From Artocarpus heterophyllus (Eukaryota; Streptophyta; Magnoliopsida; Rosales; Moraceae), in NCBI GenBank assembly GCA_025403435.1, contig CM046350.1, positions 2,572,070 through 2,636,069 on the forward strand: a stretch of DNA of 64,000 bases, in the 5' to 3' direction. Under the pieces are notes generated by a model that was given only the letters and a program-made list of their open reading frames with translations, was not told where the DNA came from and did not search any database. This document shows, piece by piece, positions 35,204 through 48,295 of this stretch; within the stretch, counting starts at the first letter, position 1; every line of letters begins with the position of its first letter. Position numbers and translations under genes: made by a program.

Positions 35204-35633
35204 ATGAAGGTAATATATATAAATATATATATATATTATATATAATATGTATATGTGTGTGCATATATGTATATGTTATGAAGTAAAATACTCGAATTGT
35301 TAAGCGTGTGAAGCATAATTTTCCTCGTGCTGAGTTAACTTTTATATTAAGAGCAAATTAATTGTCACAAATCTTACTTGTGCTTGGTTGTTTGTTCTTT
35401 TTTTATTTTATCATTCTTGATAGTTAAGAATTGTCTTTTTTGCTTCTTTTTTTTATGATTAAGAACTATGTATAATTTTATTTTTTTTTGGCAATCTAAC
35501 CCGTTTATGTACTGATATTAAATTTTAATATATGCAGCAAAAGATTGTGATGAAGGTAGATATGAAATGCAAGAAATGTCAGTCAAAGGCACTCCAGGTT
35601 GCTGCAGGAAAAGATGGTTTGTATACCATATAC

Positions 35634-35668
<35 letters not shown>

Positions 35669-35924
35669 ACACATATATAAGACAAGCGAGAAGTAATCAA
35701 TAATATTGTAACAAAATTCTTTTATAACAAACTTCTATTAGTTAATTGAATGAAAACTAATGTTGTTGCATGGCACAGGTGTAACTTTTGTGGGCTTAGA
35801 AGGAGAGGCCAAAGATAAAGTGGTGGTGGTCGGAGATGGGGTTGACGCCATTGACTTGGCCAAGGATTTGAGGAAGAAGATGGGTGGAGCTGACATTATT
35901 ACTATAGCAGCCGTGAAAAGCTAG
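35204..35924 (+). CDS. Small heavy-metal-associated (HMA) domain protein, 76 residues
   Basis: Three exons, 35204-35209, 35538-35616 and 35779-35924, total 231 bp. The translation begins MKQKIVMKVDMKCKKC and keeps frame across both introns, which have GT-AG ends (acceptors ATGCAG and GGCACAG). It is essentially one HMA fold: first strand KIVMKVDM, metal-binding CKKC (Cys13, Cys16), helix, then VTFVGLEGEAKDKVVVVGDG and a last strand ADIITIAAV. Plant HMA proteins of this size resemble copper chaperones and the HPP/HIPP families, binding metals or other proteins. The end AAVKS has no CaaX isoprenylation box, so it is HPP-like rather than HIPP. The first exon supplies only Met-Lys, a pattern common in this family. 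Confidence 0.9.
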
Positions 35925-38900
35925 AAGTACTACAAAATCATAGATCAGAGAATGTTATTCATGCTTTAATTTTTCAATATGGACCACGTTCGATATTGAT
36001 CTTTTAATTGAAAATTAAAAAAGTTCAATTATCTCGGCATTAATATGGGAGTGCTTTTAATATCACGACTTTGATCTTTCTGTTATATTTTTGGTTTTAA
36101 TTTCTCCTTGACGCCGAGTTCTTTTACTGAAATTTTTGGTTTTTTCATATATTGCGTCTTGACTTACTGAAGACTATGTGTAATGACTTCTGCAATTGAT
36201 ATATATATCCATGTGCGACGCGTGATTGAAGTGACACTTTTTTTTTATGATGACTTGTGACTTGGACTCTCCCCGTCCAACACGCAAGAAATTTCTGTTG
36301 ACAAAAGACAATATCAAATTTAAGGAAAATTTTTAGGGTAGGTAAGGCTAAGAAAAATCTTATGGTGGATGAGGCTCTGTTTTATTATTAGTGAAGATTA
36401 TTTCAGCCTTTAAATTAATTTAATTAGGTTTGGTCTGCAAAAAGTACGACACAAAAAGAGTGCTTTCACTAATAAATAAGATCGTTGAAAAATAAATCAA
36501 ATGGTTGAAAAAAGTCTTCCTTATTTGTAGTTGGTGAAAAAAAAAACTTACTTACTATAAAATTTTTCTTTTTGTGTTAAAATGACATTTACAAAAGAAA
36601 GTTGCCCATTTAAAATCATGTCTTAGATGTAATGTTTTTGCATTATCCTAAATTATCACAAACAAGGAAGATGCACATTAAGAAAGGAAAACAAAAAAAT
36701 GAAAGGAAAAATAAAAGCAAAGGGAAAGGATTAATGTAGAAAATTACATAAATCAATTACCATTAATGTGTTGGTGTACCTTTTTTTTTTTCGAATCAAA
36801 ATACGCTTAGAGTTTGGCACTCCACAATTCAACATGACAAAAGGAATAAAAACAAAATTACATAAATCATTCAATTTTTATGTTAAAAAACACAATTAAT
36901 AAGTTTATATACACATATGTGTCATCTCCAGTTATTTTTTAAGTCATGTCATTTGATAATAATTTTAAAAATTGTTTTTATAAAAAAACACGTTTTGTTT
37001 TTAAGAAAAGAAAAAAAGTTTAGTGACATATTTTTTAAATCATAATCTAATTTAGGAAAAATATCAAAGATTTGATTATAATTTAAAAAGCCCTTTTAAA
37101 AAAAAATAGACAACTTACAAAAATACCCCCAAATGTTCCAACTTATTAAAAATGTCCTCAAACATACTGCTTATTAAAACAACCCCTTTTTTAGAAAGTG
37201 GTGATTTATTAAAAGTCTAAGTTACCTTCCATTCTCACTCCTTCGTGAGAAAATATAGAGAGAATTAAGGTTTTCAATTTTTGAGATTAAATTATAATGG
37301 GTAAAATAATAAATATGTAATTAATATTTTAAAAAATAAAAGATAATGGATAGTCTTAAAAGGTTAAAAAAAGGAGTGTATTTTTAATAGGGGTGTCTAT
37401 AAAGAGACATTCTATGTAGTTTTCTTAAGGAAAAACACATTTAGTGACTCTCTATTTGCATACTAAAACTATTAAAGATTAAAGATTAAATAGAAAAATA
37501 ATGTCGCATTTTTACTATCGAATTACATAGTATTATTTAATAATATTAATCCTTTTAATTGTAAAATATTTCTTATATTTCAACTTTACTGTTCAATATT
37601 TTCTATGGGTCAATTTGAGAAAGATATTGTTTTTTTTGCTGGTTTATTAATACTAATAGCTCCTAAATTTTAGGATATCACTCATTTTGCCCTTTAAACT
37701 TTAAAAATTATCACTTTATCCTTTAAACTTTTAAAATTCCTCACTTTGCCTTTTAAATTTTTAAAATTACTAGTTTCTCTTGAACTTTCAAAGTTCTTCA
37801 CTTTGTTTTCTAAATTTTTTATTTTCCGTTTAATTAGATAGAACTAAGCCCAAGTGATTCGCACGTGGGTCACCTGTAAAGACGAAATTGAGATTTTATC
37901 TCTTCTAAGTTTTGTTTTACGTTTGCACTCTTACTTGACACTGTTGTATTCTCTTTTATTTAAACTCTCATTTAGAAAGAGTTTACTTGCACATTTCTTC
38001 TCATTTTTAATGTGTAACTCATTTAATAAGTCGATATTTGAATTTGAATACTAATGAATATGAGTTAAGTATTAAAGATGAGGAGATATCGACGAACAAT
38101 GTCGAGAACAAATATGAATACAGACCATTTTTAAATGAAAAGCATAAAAAAAACGTTAAATAAGAGTGTAAATGCGAAACAAAACTTGATAGTTCAATAA
38201 ATTCAAGATTTGTACATTATTTTGAAAGTCAAATAAGCTTCATTATTATTTAAAAAAATCATTATCTTATTAAAGAAAACAAATAGATGTTGTATATGGA
38301 CTAATTGTATTAAATATAGGGAAAAAAAAGAAAAGATTCATTCAAATAAAAAATGCTTTATTATTTTTAAAATAAGAAAAAAAATATTCATTATTAGAAC
38401 CAAAACATGAGCTACACAATTCAAATATAAAAACAGGAAAAGAAAACTATAAGCGTAATAAACAATGAAAACTGTTTTAAAAACTTGTCAATGCTTTTCA
38501 TTATTGAAATAAAACTATAATTATACTAATTAATGGAAAATATTTAAAACTTGTCAATACTTTTCATTATTAAAATGAAGCTATAATTATAATAAATAAT
38601 TAAAAATGTTTAAGAACCTCTCAGTACTTTTTCATTATTGAAATGAAACTATAATTCTATTAAACAATAAAAAACGTTTAAGAACCTATCAGTACTTTTC
38701 ATTATTGAAATAAAACTATAACTATAATGAATAATGAAAAATGCTTAATAACCCGCCAGTATTTTTTTATTATTGAAATGAAACTATAATTGCAATAAAT
38801 AATGAAAAAGTTTAAGAATTTTCTATTACTTTTCATTTTTTCAAAACCCAATACTTTTTATTATTGAAATGAAACTATAATTAATGCAATCAAATTAATA

Positions 38901-40686
38901 ATTAATTACATAAATGAATGCAAATTATAAAGTCAATATTTTTCATTTTTTTGAAAAAGCTTTTTCATTATATAAAATAAATATTGCAACGCAATAAGAA
39001 TAAAAATATGTCATATAAGTGAATATTTGCTATCTGCTATGAATTGAACGTGCAGTCAATAAAATGAAGCAAAAAAACCCATAAAATCCTAGCGAAAGAA
39101 GTCAACAGGTAATTAATAGAAATAAAAAAAAAAAAAAAAAACTAGTCCCGGGAATATAAAAAGATATAGTCATCATATCATTTAATATAATACCAATATG
39201 GTAGCAAATAAAGAACATTAAAAATTGTTTAAGTTTACAAAAATAATCATTAGGGCATAATAGTCATTCTAAATCACTAAAATTTTAAAAATAGATAACG
39301 TTGTAATATTATTTATAGATAATATTGTAATATTATTTATAAATAGATAAATTTAAATTTAATAGGCTCAAAATAGACACATTATATAAATACTTAAAAA
39401 AAAGTGGTTACCACCAAATTTAGTAAAAATTACATAATTTGTCCATTTTTAAGGAGTGAATTAATATTTGTCTTCGTTATGTAAATACTACTTATTTGTC
39501 CATTTTTTAAAATTTCATATATTAAAACCCTAAAATACCCTTTAATTAAATATTATAATGTATTTAAATTTTTATAACAAATTTTCTTATTTTTTGAATA
39601 GTTAAATTAGGGAAAAAATATACATGTATATTTTTTATTTTAACATATTACATTGATGCATTATCATTATCACTTGAAGTCTTTAAAAAATGAAATGAAT
39701 GTCATCGTGTATCATCATCATTACGTATCATTAACTTAATGATAATATAATACACTAAAGACTTAATAAATACTATATCATTAATTTAATTACATATCAC
39801 AATAAAACAAGAAATATCATTCACTTGAAGTCTTAAGAAATAAATGTCATTGCGTATCATTACTTAATGATATATCAATTATATAACCAGTAAGAAATAT
39901 TAAAAGACTTAATAATACCATGTCATTAATTTAATTACAACACCCTAATTTCAATTTGTTAATAAAACTATATCATTAATTTAATTACAACACCCTAATT
40001 CTAATTTCTCGGTAAATTCAATTTGTCGACAAAAAATTTCATCCTTTTAGGGAATTTTAAAATTGTTATTTTATATACCAATTTAAATTTAAGTAATAAA
40101 CACCCCAATTTCAGGTATTTTTTTAAATATAATGATATCATAATTTGTTTAAAATCTTAAATACATATATTATAGTTATTCTAAAAAAATAAATAAAAAC
40201 TAACAATATTATTATTGTAGTCATTAATATATTTATACATATATATTAAGACATATAAAAAATATTTATAAATTATAAATATATTTTAATTCTATAAATA
40301 AAAAAAAATCACGTGTCTCGTTAAACTCCAAACTTCCTCATCTGCTATTGTGTAAAAACTAAAAAGCCCATGTGTCTCTTGATGGCCTTTTCCAGTAGCC
40401 CAACATCGAAGCCTATAGACTTTGGGGTGGGCCTTGCAATTTGAATCATCAGACCACCCATTCCCTCCGGCGCCCACAGAGCCATCACGTGGCACCACCG
40501 TTCGCATACCACAACACGCCACGTCTTTGAATTTGAAAAGAGCGCGCCACGCATTCAACTACTCTCGTTTTCTCCGCTTCCTCTTCTTCTCCTCCTCGTC
40601 CTCCTCTTTTCCACTCCCGCTCTCTCTCTCTCTCTCTAAAACTCTTCTTCGTCCCAGCACCACCAGCACACTCAAAGAAAACGACA
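35925..40686. other. Long AT-rich intergenic region with a tandem array
   Basis: No gene seen in 4.8 kb. It has a 67-bp tandem array (38440-38885), scattered direct repeats of ATCATTAATTTAATTACA near 39780-40000, and a segment near 37670-37830 of the form CTCATTTTGCCCTTTAAACTT repeated with variation. The last 130 bp before 40687 are pyrimidine-rich with (CT)n at about 40621-40637, and CACGTG-type cores lie near 40478; this looks like the old promoter and 5' UTR of the phosphofructokinase locus. Confidence 0.55.
38440..38885. repeat. Tandem array, period about 67 bp, five to six copies
   Basis: Landmark ATTATT within TTTTCATTATTGAAATRAAA recurs at 38500, 38566, 38634, 38701 and 38769 (steps 66-68), with another at 38860 after an inserted segment. 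Each unit also has AAACTATAATT and a variable AAAATGTTTAAGAACCTCTC-like part. Moderately diverged. Confidence 0.9.
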
Positions 40687-42500
40687 ATGGCCCCTATAAC
40701 TCAGCCGGAGGCCACCAATCTCATCGCCGCCTCCAAACGCAGCAGAAACCCCGCCCAACCCTCCTGCTCCGCCGTAAAACTCCAAGAAATTCCTCACCTT
40801 GCCGACTACATTCCCAACCTCAAAACCCTACCGACCCCTCTCGAAAACAACCCTTTCTTCCACCCCTCCGACTAATTCTACGTTAGTCACAGTGACGTCA
40901 TCTTTCGCCAGATCATCTACGACCTCTCCGGAACCGTCCAGTCGCCGAGCCCCTATCACTCGGCGTACCACAGAGCCGGTCCCCGGCGCACCGTCGTTTT
41001 CGATCCGTCGGAGGTGAGGGTGGCTATCGTTACCTGCGGGGGACTCTGCCCGGGGCTCAACACCGTCATCAGAGAGCTCGTCGATGGGCTTTGGGAGCTC
41101 TATGGCGTCCGACAGATCTTCGGCGTCACCGCCGGGTACAGGGGGTTTTACTCCAGAGAGCCCGTGAAGCTTAACCCTAAGATCATCCACAGCTGGCACA
41201 AGAGAGGTGGGACCTTGCTCGAGACTTCTAGAGGTGGCTTCGATCTGGAAAAGATCGTCGATGCGATCCAAAATCGTGGCTTTAGTCAGGTTTCTCTGTT
41301 CCTTAATCTTTGGTATTTAGGATAATCAATACTTTTTTTTTTCTGTAGATTAGGAAGTGACTATTAGGATCTTGAAAAAAAACGTGAAAACTTGAAAGAA
41401 GGTTTAAACTGTTAAAGCAGTTAGGGTTCTTCCATGTTGCCTTTGTACGGTACCACGACGGTTTACAAGTCTTTTGTAATTTTTACAGTTTCAACATTCA
41501 AAGTTGGTAAGTGCCAACGCAAAATTCACATACATGGTAATTTCTGTAACTCTCAAAGTTGCAAATGCTAATGTATCACAAGTTATCAGATTATTCCCAT
41601 GGTCCTGGAAACTTTTCCTCAGCACCATAAAGTTCCCCAGTTGAAATTGGATTTTCCATGTTCTGGGCCATGTTGCTTTGCAAGTAAACTGAAACTATGA
41701 AAGTTTTGATTTTTAAAGCCGTTATAAACGCAAACTATACATTTCAAAATTTGGACCACCTGAAAAAAGTAGTTATCGAAAGGCCAAGGTCAAGTTAAAG
41801 AAAGGGTCAAGAAAGAGTCCTGATGAATAGAAGTGTTCTCTTTTTTGGACATGTGAAAAAAAAGGGGAAAAAAGTTCTTCCTTAAATTGCTTAAAAGGGG
41901 CATGGTGCTTTGCTTTCTTTCTCTCTTTAATAATGTGTAAAAACTATGATATCTTTTACTTTGCTTTAAGACACAAAGAGCATGACAAGAGCTTGTGTCA
42001 ACAGTTTTTCTTTTTCCACTTTTATGTCTATCCTTTCTTTTCTGTTTCTTTTTTTTTTTTTTTAATTTTCCGTGCCATACGATGGCCCAACGTTAATTAA
42101 CATGCAGATGAAGGTAAAAGATTAAAAATGGCACTACTCTTTAGGAAGTTGAGGTGGTGACAGGGTGTCCTGGAGGTAATATTACTACGTAATTATCTGT
42201 GCCTCTCCATTGAATAGGGGAATAAAAAGTGGGGGAAAACAAGAACTTCGCTTATTCTCAAAGTTTACTTCCGATTATTGGAGACTAAAAACCTGTTCAT
42301 TCAAAAGTGAATGATTAGTAGAGTTAGCTAGACAGTAATTGAATAATGGTTTAACCAGAATAGGCGTATTTGTATCCAACTAAGACATGGAATGTCAGAT
42401 TTTCGTATATCCAACTAGATGTGGAATGTTCTTATTAAGAAAAATAAATATGGAATGTAGTACTTTTAATTGGAAATGGGAATATATATGTTGAGCAAGA

Positions 42501-42592
42501 AAATAGAATTCTGCCAGAACTTATTTGTTATTATTTTAGTTGAATCAAATAGAATTCTGCCAGAACTTATTTGTTATTATTTTAGTCGAATC
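42501..42592. repeat. 46-bp tandem duplication in the phosphofructokinase intron
   Basis: AATAGAATTCTGCCAGAACT and the bases that follow it occur twice, offset 46 bp, differing at about one site (GTTGAATC against GTCGAATC). Recent. Confidence 0.92.
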
Positions 42593-42860
42593 AATTATCT
42601 CATTTATTCACATAAAGATATTTGTTTAAAAAAAACTGTCCAAGAATGCACATTTAGTTTTGGAGACATTTTCTTATTCTCTTCTCTATCTTTATATCCT
42701 CGTAATGTAAACAGGTGTACAGCATAGGTGGGGATGGCACAATGCGTGGGGCAGTAAAGATATTCAATGAGATCTGTCGTCGAAAATTGAATGTTGCAGT
42801 CACTGGAATCCCCAAGACGGTGGACAATGATGTGGGCATCATTGATAGGTCGTTCGGATT

Positions 42861-43138
42861 TATTGAATTTAGAAAGAAAGAAAGATGAACAAGAGAGAGA
42901 GAATTCAGGAGAATTGAATGAAAGAAATTGATCTTGTTTTTCATTGAAAATCCATCTTGCATCGTATACAAGTGAGGCTTAAATATACATTCAACTAACT
43001 TTAACAACTTGCTTCAATTGTTCACTTAGCTGATGACACGTGTAAACAGTTGGTTATAGTGAATTAACGAGTCAGTTACTACTGGTTGACCAGTTGGTTA
43101 TATTGTTATGGCTCTTCATTTTGTGACTAGTCCTAACA
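42861..43138 (-). repeat. 3' LTR of the copia element in the phosphofructokinase exon
   Basis: 278 bp. In element orientation TG...TA ends; bounded outside by GGATT and inside by the polypurine tract at 43139-43148. Confidence 0.93.
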
Positions 43139-44585
43139 TCCCCTCAAACTTAGAATGCTAAAGTCTAGAACTCTAAGTTTGGATCTGAAAACATTGAACA
43201 CAGAGCTTGAGATAGCCTTTGTGAAGACATCAGCTAGTTGATCAATTGTTGGAACATGTTTTACTTCTAGCAGTTTCTGTTGGATCTTCTCGTGGGCAAA
43301 ATAAAGATCTAACTCAATATGTTTTGTTCAAGCATGAAGCACTGGATTTGCTGCAAGATGCACAGTGCTTAGATTGTCACACCAGATGACTGGTTTCTTT
43401 GTGTTTTCTACTTTTAATTCTCCTAGCAAACCTTGAGTCTAGCTTATTTCTGCAACTAAGCTGGCTGAGCTACGATATTCAGCTTTTGTTGACGACCTTG
43501 ATCCAATATGCTGTTTCCGTGATTGCCAAGAGATGAGATTTTGTCCCAAGAATAAGCAATAGCCTGATGTGGAACGTCTATCATCATCTGATGCCCAATC
43601 AGCATCACAGTATCCAACTAGATTAAGTTGAGATTGAGGGCAAGAGGTGAAATGCATACCAAATTCAATGGTACCTGCCAAGTATCTTAAGATTTTTTTG
43701 ACAGTTTTCCAGTGAGCTTTCAAAGGATTATGCATAAATTGGCATACTTTATTAACTGCATATGCTAACTTTGGTCTAGTAATTGTAACATATTGTAGTG
43801 CACCAATTGTACTTCTGTATAGTTGAGGATCAATGACTGGATCACTACCAAAGGTAGTTAACTTTTGACCAGTGATTAAAGGGGCTTTGACTTCTCGAGC
43901 ATATTGCATTTTAGTTTTGCATAATAGGTCACGAACGTATTTAGCTTGACACAAATTAAAACCAGTGTTGGTCTTTCTGACCTGAATTCCAAGGAAATAG
44001 TCCACTTCACCTAGATCCTTCAATGCAAACTTTTGGTTCAGTTTGGCAATCACCTCCAATACTGCTTGATTGTTGCTTCCAGTTATCAGGATATCATCCA
44101 CATAGACTAGAGCAAAAAATGTGACTTGAGGAGTGAATTTGACAAATAGAGACTAGTCTGATTTTGATGACTTGAACCAAGTTCACTAAGTGCAATGTAG
44201 AGCGTTTCAAACCAACCTCGAGGGGCTTGTTTGAGGCCATAAAGAGACTTGTGAAGTTTGCACACCAAAGATCGATTTTTAGGATCAGTAAATCCAAAAG
44301 GCTGTTCCATAAACACCTCTTCTTATAGCTCACCATTCAGAAAAGCATTGTTGACATCAAGTTGTCTCATTGTCCATTGTTGGCTAAGAGCCAAGGTGAG
44401 AACAACTCTGATAGTTGTATGCTTTACCACTGGACTAAATGTCTCCCCAAAGTCAAAACCTGCAACTTGCTGAAAGCCTTTTGTAACTTATCTGCCTTTA
44501 TACTTCTTTATTGAGCCATTTGGGTTTTCTTTTACTTTGAATACCATCTTACACCCTATTGCCTTCCTTCCTTTTGGTAATGATA

Positions 44586-47500
44586 CTGTGACGACCTGCC
44601 TTTTCGGGTAGTCACTTTACTTACTTAAACATCGTTTCATAAACAGTAATCTTACTTACTTAGTAAGAAAAATACTGAAATAATTTTTTTTCTTTAAACG
44701 TTCTTTAAAACTGATGCGACCTCTGTCGCCATTCAAGTTAAGACATCACTCAACACTTGTCCTTAAAATCATTTCAAATCGTTTCTTAAAACTTAATAAG
44801 AAACCGTTGTTAAATCATAGCTTAAAACTTTACTTTATAATTACATAAAACAGTTCGTAAACTGTATCTTAAAACTTTGAATACAATTCTTAAAACTCTG
44901 ATTTTCTTAAACTTTGCAAACACAACATTAAACAATGAAAAACCTTTTCTTTACATAGCGGAAGCAAACAGTGATGGTATCCATACCAAATCTTTGCATC
45001 TGTCCTCCGCAGCACCCCGCTCTTCTAGCGGGTCCTTTTGGTCACCCATAAATTACCTACAGCATGAAAAACTTTTAATGAGCTTTCGCTCAGCAAGTTC
45101 AAACATAAACTCACAATTCATTTAATCATGCTTTAAAACTTTTCTCATGAAAACCTTTCTCTTGAAACATTCTTCATGAACATTTTCTATAAACATTTCT
45201 GAAAACGTTTTTCATAAAATATTTCTGAAACGTTTTGTATAAACATTTTTCGTAAAACATTTCTTGAACGTTTATTTTAAAACGTCGTTCATAAACCGTT
45301 TCTTGAAAACATGAAAATGTTTTTCATAAATATATATCATAAAACATTTCTCTGAATGTTTTCCATAACATAACATATAAATATTTCACAAAAAGGCATT
45401 CAAGTAACATCAGAATGCATGACTCTATTTATGCTCAATTATTAACTTCAATTATGAGCATTTTATGAACATTCTATAAACTTAAATATTCCTTTCTTTC
45501 TCAACCTTTATTCTTGTTCCTTAACTTTCTTTATCTTATAACCTTCTTTTTCCTTACTTTACTTTAGTGTTCGTATCAACTCATTAATCATGAGATCATA
45601 AACATGATGCTTCCCTTGTGGAAGACTTGAGACCATCAAACATTGAGGTCTTGTACCTCACATTTAGGAGGTCAGACTTTAACTTTACTTTCATTACTTC
45701 ATAACAAAGAGGTTGGTGCGACACTTTCTTTTTATCTTTACGTTACCTTCTTATTAACTTTAGTGAGCATTTTAAATGCAATCACATCATATGCAAACAC
45801 ACTTGCAATTCATAACTCGTATTATAAAATCTATTGCATAACAAATGCAACTCATTGCATAACAAATGCAACATAAAATACAAACACATTTTGCTAATCA
45901 TAATTTATACTATGAAATTTATTGCATCACAAATGCAACTTATTGTATCATAAACGCATCATATTCGCAATCACATTTTACAAATTATAACTTTTATTCT
46001 CAAAACTTATTGCACAACAAATGCAGCTTATTGTATAGCAAATGCATCATGAAACTTATAACTTAAACTATAAAATATCTTGCATTGTCATAATGCAAAC
46101 ATACTTTCAATACTTTGAAAATCATAACTTAAACTTTTAAGAAATGCTATGCATATCAATATACAAATAAACCTTTAACATAACGGTTGCAAATTCATTG
46201 CAAATCTTTTTCTTGAACTTTAAAACTTTTTGCATAATAAATGCAAACATACTTTAAAAGAAACTTGCATAATAATTGCAAACTCATTTGCAAATTATAT
46301 AAATAAGCATTTAAAAGTCATTTATTTCATGCTGTAGGTGAGATTTGAAACTTACCCAAACTATACTCTAGCGTTCTCTATTCCGTTCCTTTTCCTTGCA
46401 TTAGTCGGCCTTTGTGTCCTGATCATACGACAGCCGACTCATTAATTAACTTTCTTTATTATCAATCCACTTGATTGATAATAAAACGTAAACATTAACC
46501 ATTCATTCCTTTTTCATAACTTGGTATACTATCGGTCTACCATTCTCTTTACTCAACCTTATAAACCATCAGTTTACTTTTCCTTCAATTAGCCTTGTAA
46601 CCCACTGGGGTTACATTTCCTTTTAACTTTGTAACTCATCGGTTACCTCTCGTTTTCTTAAACATCCCTTGTTAAATCTCTGATCTCATATGACTGTTAC
46701 GTTACTTAACGTATTACAGAACATTTTTCATCTAATAACATTATGCTAAATCGGAGTGTTCGACTCCGTTCTAGCCGTTTCTTGATAATGATGATTTTAC
46801 CCTTAACGGGTTTTTCGTCAACTTGTAACGTTATAAAACTCATTCTCACATAAAACAATGTAACCATAATTGATCATGCATTTCATAAATTTCTATGAAA
46901 GCATCTAAAACAATTTATTCTAAAACAGTTCATACTGTAAGCGAGATTCCTACTTACTTGAACTCCAAGCTAAGCAGATCCAGTTGTACCTTGTTGTATC
47001 TACAATATATGAAGCATCCTCTGCAGTGCTCCTTGAGCAACCATAAATAGCTAGGAATGCTTCCTGGAGATCATACATTCTTGAAACTGTCATTCTGGAC
47101 TCCGTTATTGCTGTTTGAATCGCCTCGATTCGCGTACAGTTGGTACCAGATGATTTTCACCGGAGTGAAATTAGCTCGAACGGAGGTCACCATTGCGTTT
47201 AGAGCATCAAAACGAGTCGGGAGGCGGTTCCGGATCTTCAATCGGAGGTCCGGATCACAAAGTCCCAATTTGGCCTTGATCGACCGTTGACCAACTTTGA
47301 CTGGCGACGGTTGGCTCCGTTGAGGGCTGAGCTCGAGCCTACCCCCCTAATTCGACCCTCATGAGTCGATTGGTGGGGTCAATTTCACCCAATTTGGCCT
47401 CTAACCATGCGGATCGAAGCCCGACGACGACGGTAAAAATCGAGGCTCCGATCTTGTATCTCCGGCAGAGCTATCGTGAAATTGACTTCAGGCTTTCGTT

Positions 47501-48295
47501 CCCGAGTCACTCTGAGCATTTTCCCCCTTTCAATTTGGGGCGACGTGGCCGGGAACGTCGTGATCGGTGGCTGTTGCGGTGGTGCACGACGACAGAGGTG
47601 GAACTCCGACCAACCGCGGCTGTGGCGCGAAATTAGGTGAGGGGTTTCACTCCCCGTCACCGTCTGAGTCAAACGGTGGTGGCAGTGTACCTCACCGCCG
47701 CCATGATCAGCGGTTTTGAGTGGCGACGACATGACGGAGACAGGCAGCTCCGGCGAAGCCTTTCCAGCCCTTGTTGAGCTGCCACCAAGGGTGAGTTTTG
47801 TTCCTCTCATCACGGTGGTCCTGTAGGAACAAGAATCACGTCGATTGGACGTCAGACGACGAAGATATCTAGTCGAAAAAAAATGGGTTTCGCCACCACT
47901 TTGGGCGACGCGTGTGGCCTCCTTCGGCGGCGTTTTGGGCGGTACGGCACCTCGTTGGACTCAGCTCGTCGAGAGCTTTCCATTGGTGTGGGAGGTGTCA
48001 AAAACGAACGCCAGAATCTCAAACGAGATTTAAGGAGAGAGAGAGAATTCTAGAGAGAGAAAGTAGAGAGAGAAAGAGCCGAATTTTTTGATATTTTTTG
48101 ATATTTTTCTTTTCTTTTATAAAAGTATAAAAAGAAATTGTGGTCCACACAATTCAATTCTTATATTGCATTGCTCTAATACTGTATAATTTTTCATCTT
48201 ATTATACAGTATTTTTCATTAAACCGTACTTTTCATCTTAATATAATCATCAACTTAATGCATTTTTTAATGCATTAAAAATATCGGGTGTTACA
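44586..48295 (-). mobile_element. 3.7-kb solo-LTR-like insertion nested in the copia RT
   Basis: In copia orientation the host RT reads up to a GTATC and resumes with a second GTATC (plus-strand GATAC at 44581-44585 and 48296-48300), a 5-bp TSD. The inserted unit starts TGTAACACCCG and ends GTCGTCACA, i.e. TG...CA, as LTRs do. No second LTR, primer site or polyprotein is visible, so it fits a solo LTR of a long-LTR Ty3/gypsy family or a non-autonomous derivative (inference). It has a TATAAAAG box near 48120, a GC-richer 47100-48070 block and AT-rich short repeats at 45100-46300. Confidence 0.8.
45100..46300. repeat. Short interspersed motifs in the solo-LTR-like element
   Basis: Between 45140 and 45380, variants of CATTTCTGAAAACGTTTTTC and ATAAAACATTTC recur about every 25-35 bp. 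Between 45830 and 46290, variants of TTGCATAACAAATGCAA recur, many as short palindrome-like TTGCAT/ATGCAA pairs. The pattern looks like local slippage or an array of small regulatory motifs. Confidence 0.65.

Noticed and set aside
38440..38885. Regularly spaced repeats considered as a CRISPR array
   Set aside because: Repeat and spacer are not separable (the whole 67-bp unit is similar) and the DNA is plant nuclear; it is a minisatellite.
47385..47813. Minus-strand ORF of 142 codons in the inner LTR
   Set aside because: Lies in the GC-rich part of an LTR-like unit, overlaps open frames on the other strand, and matches no polyprotein domain.
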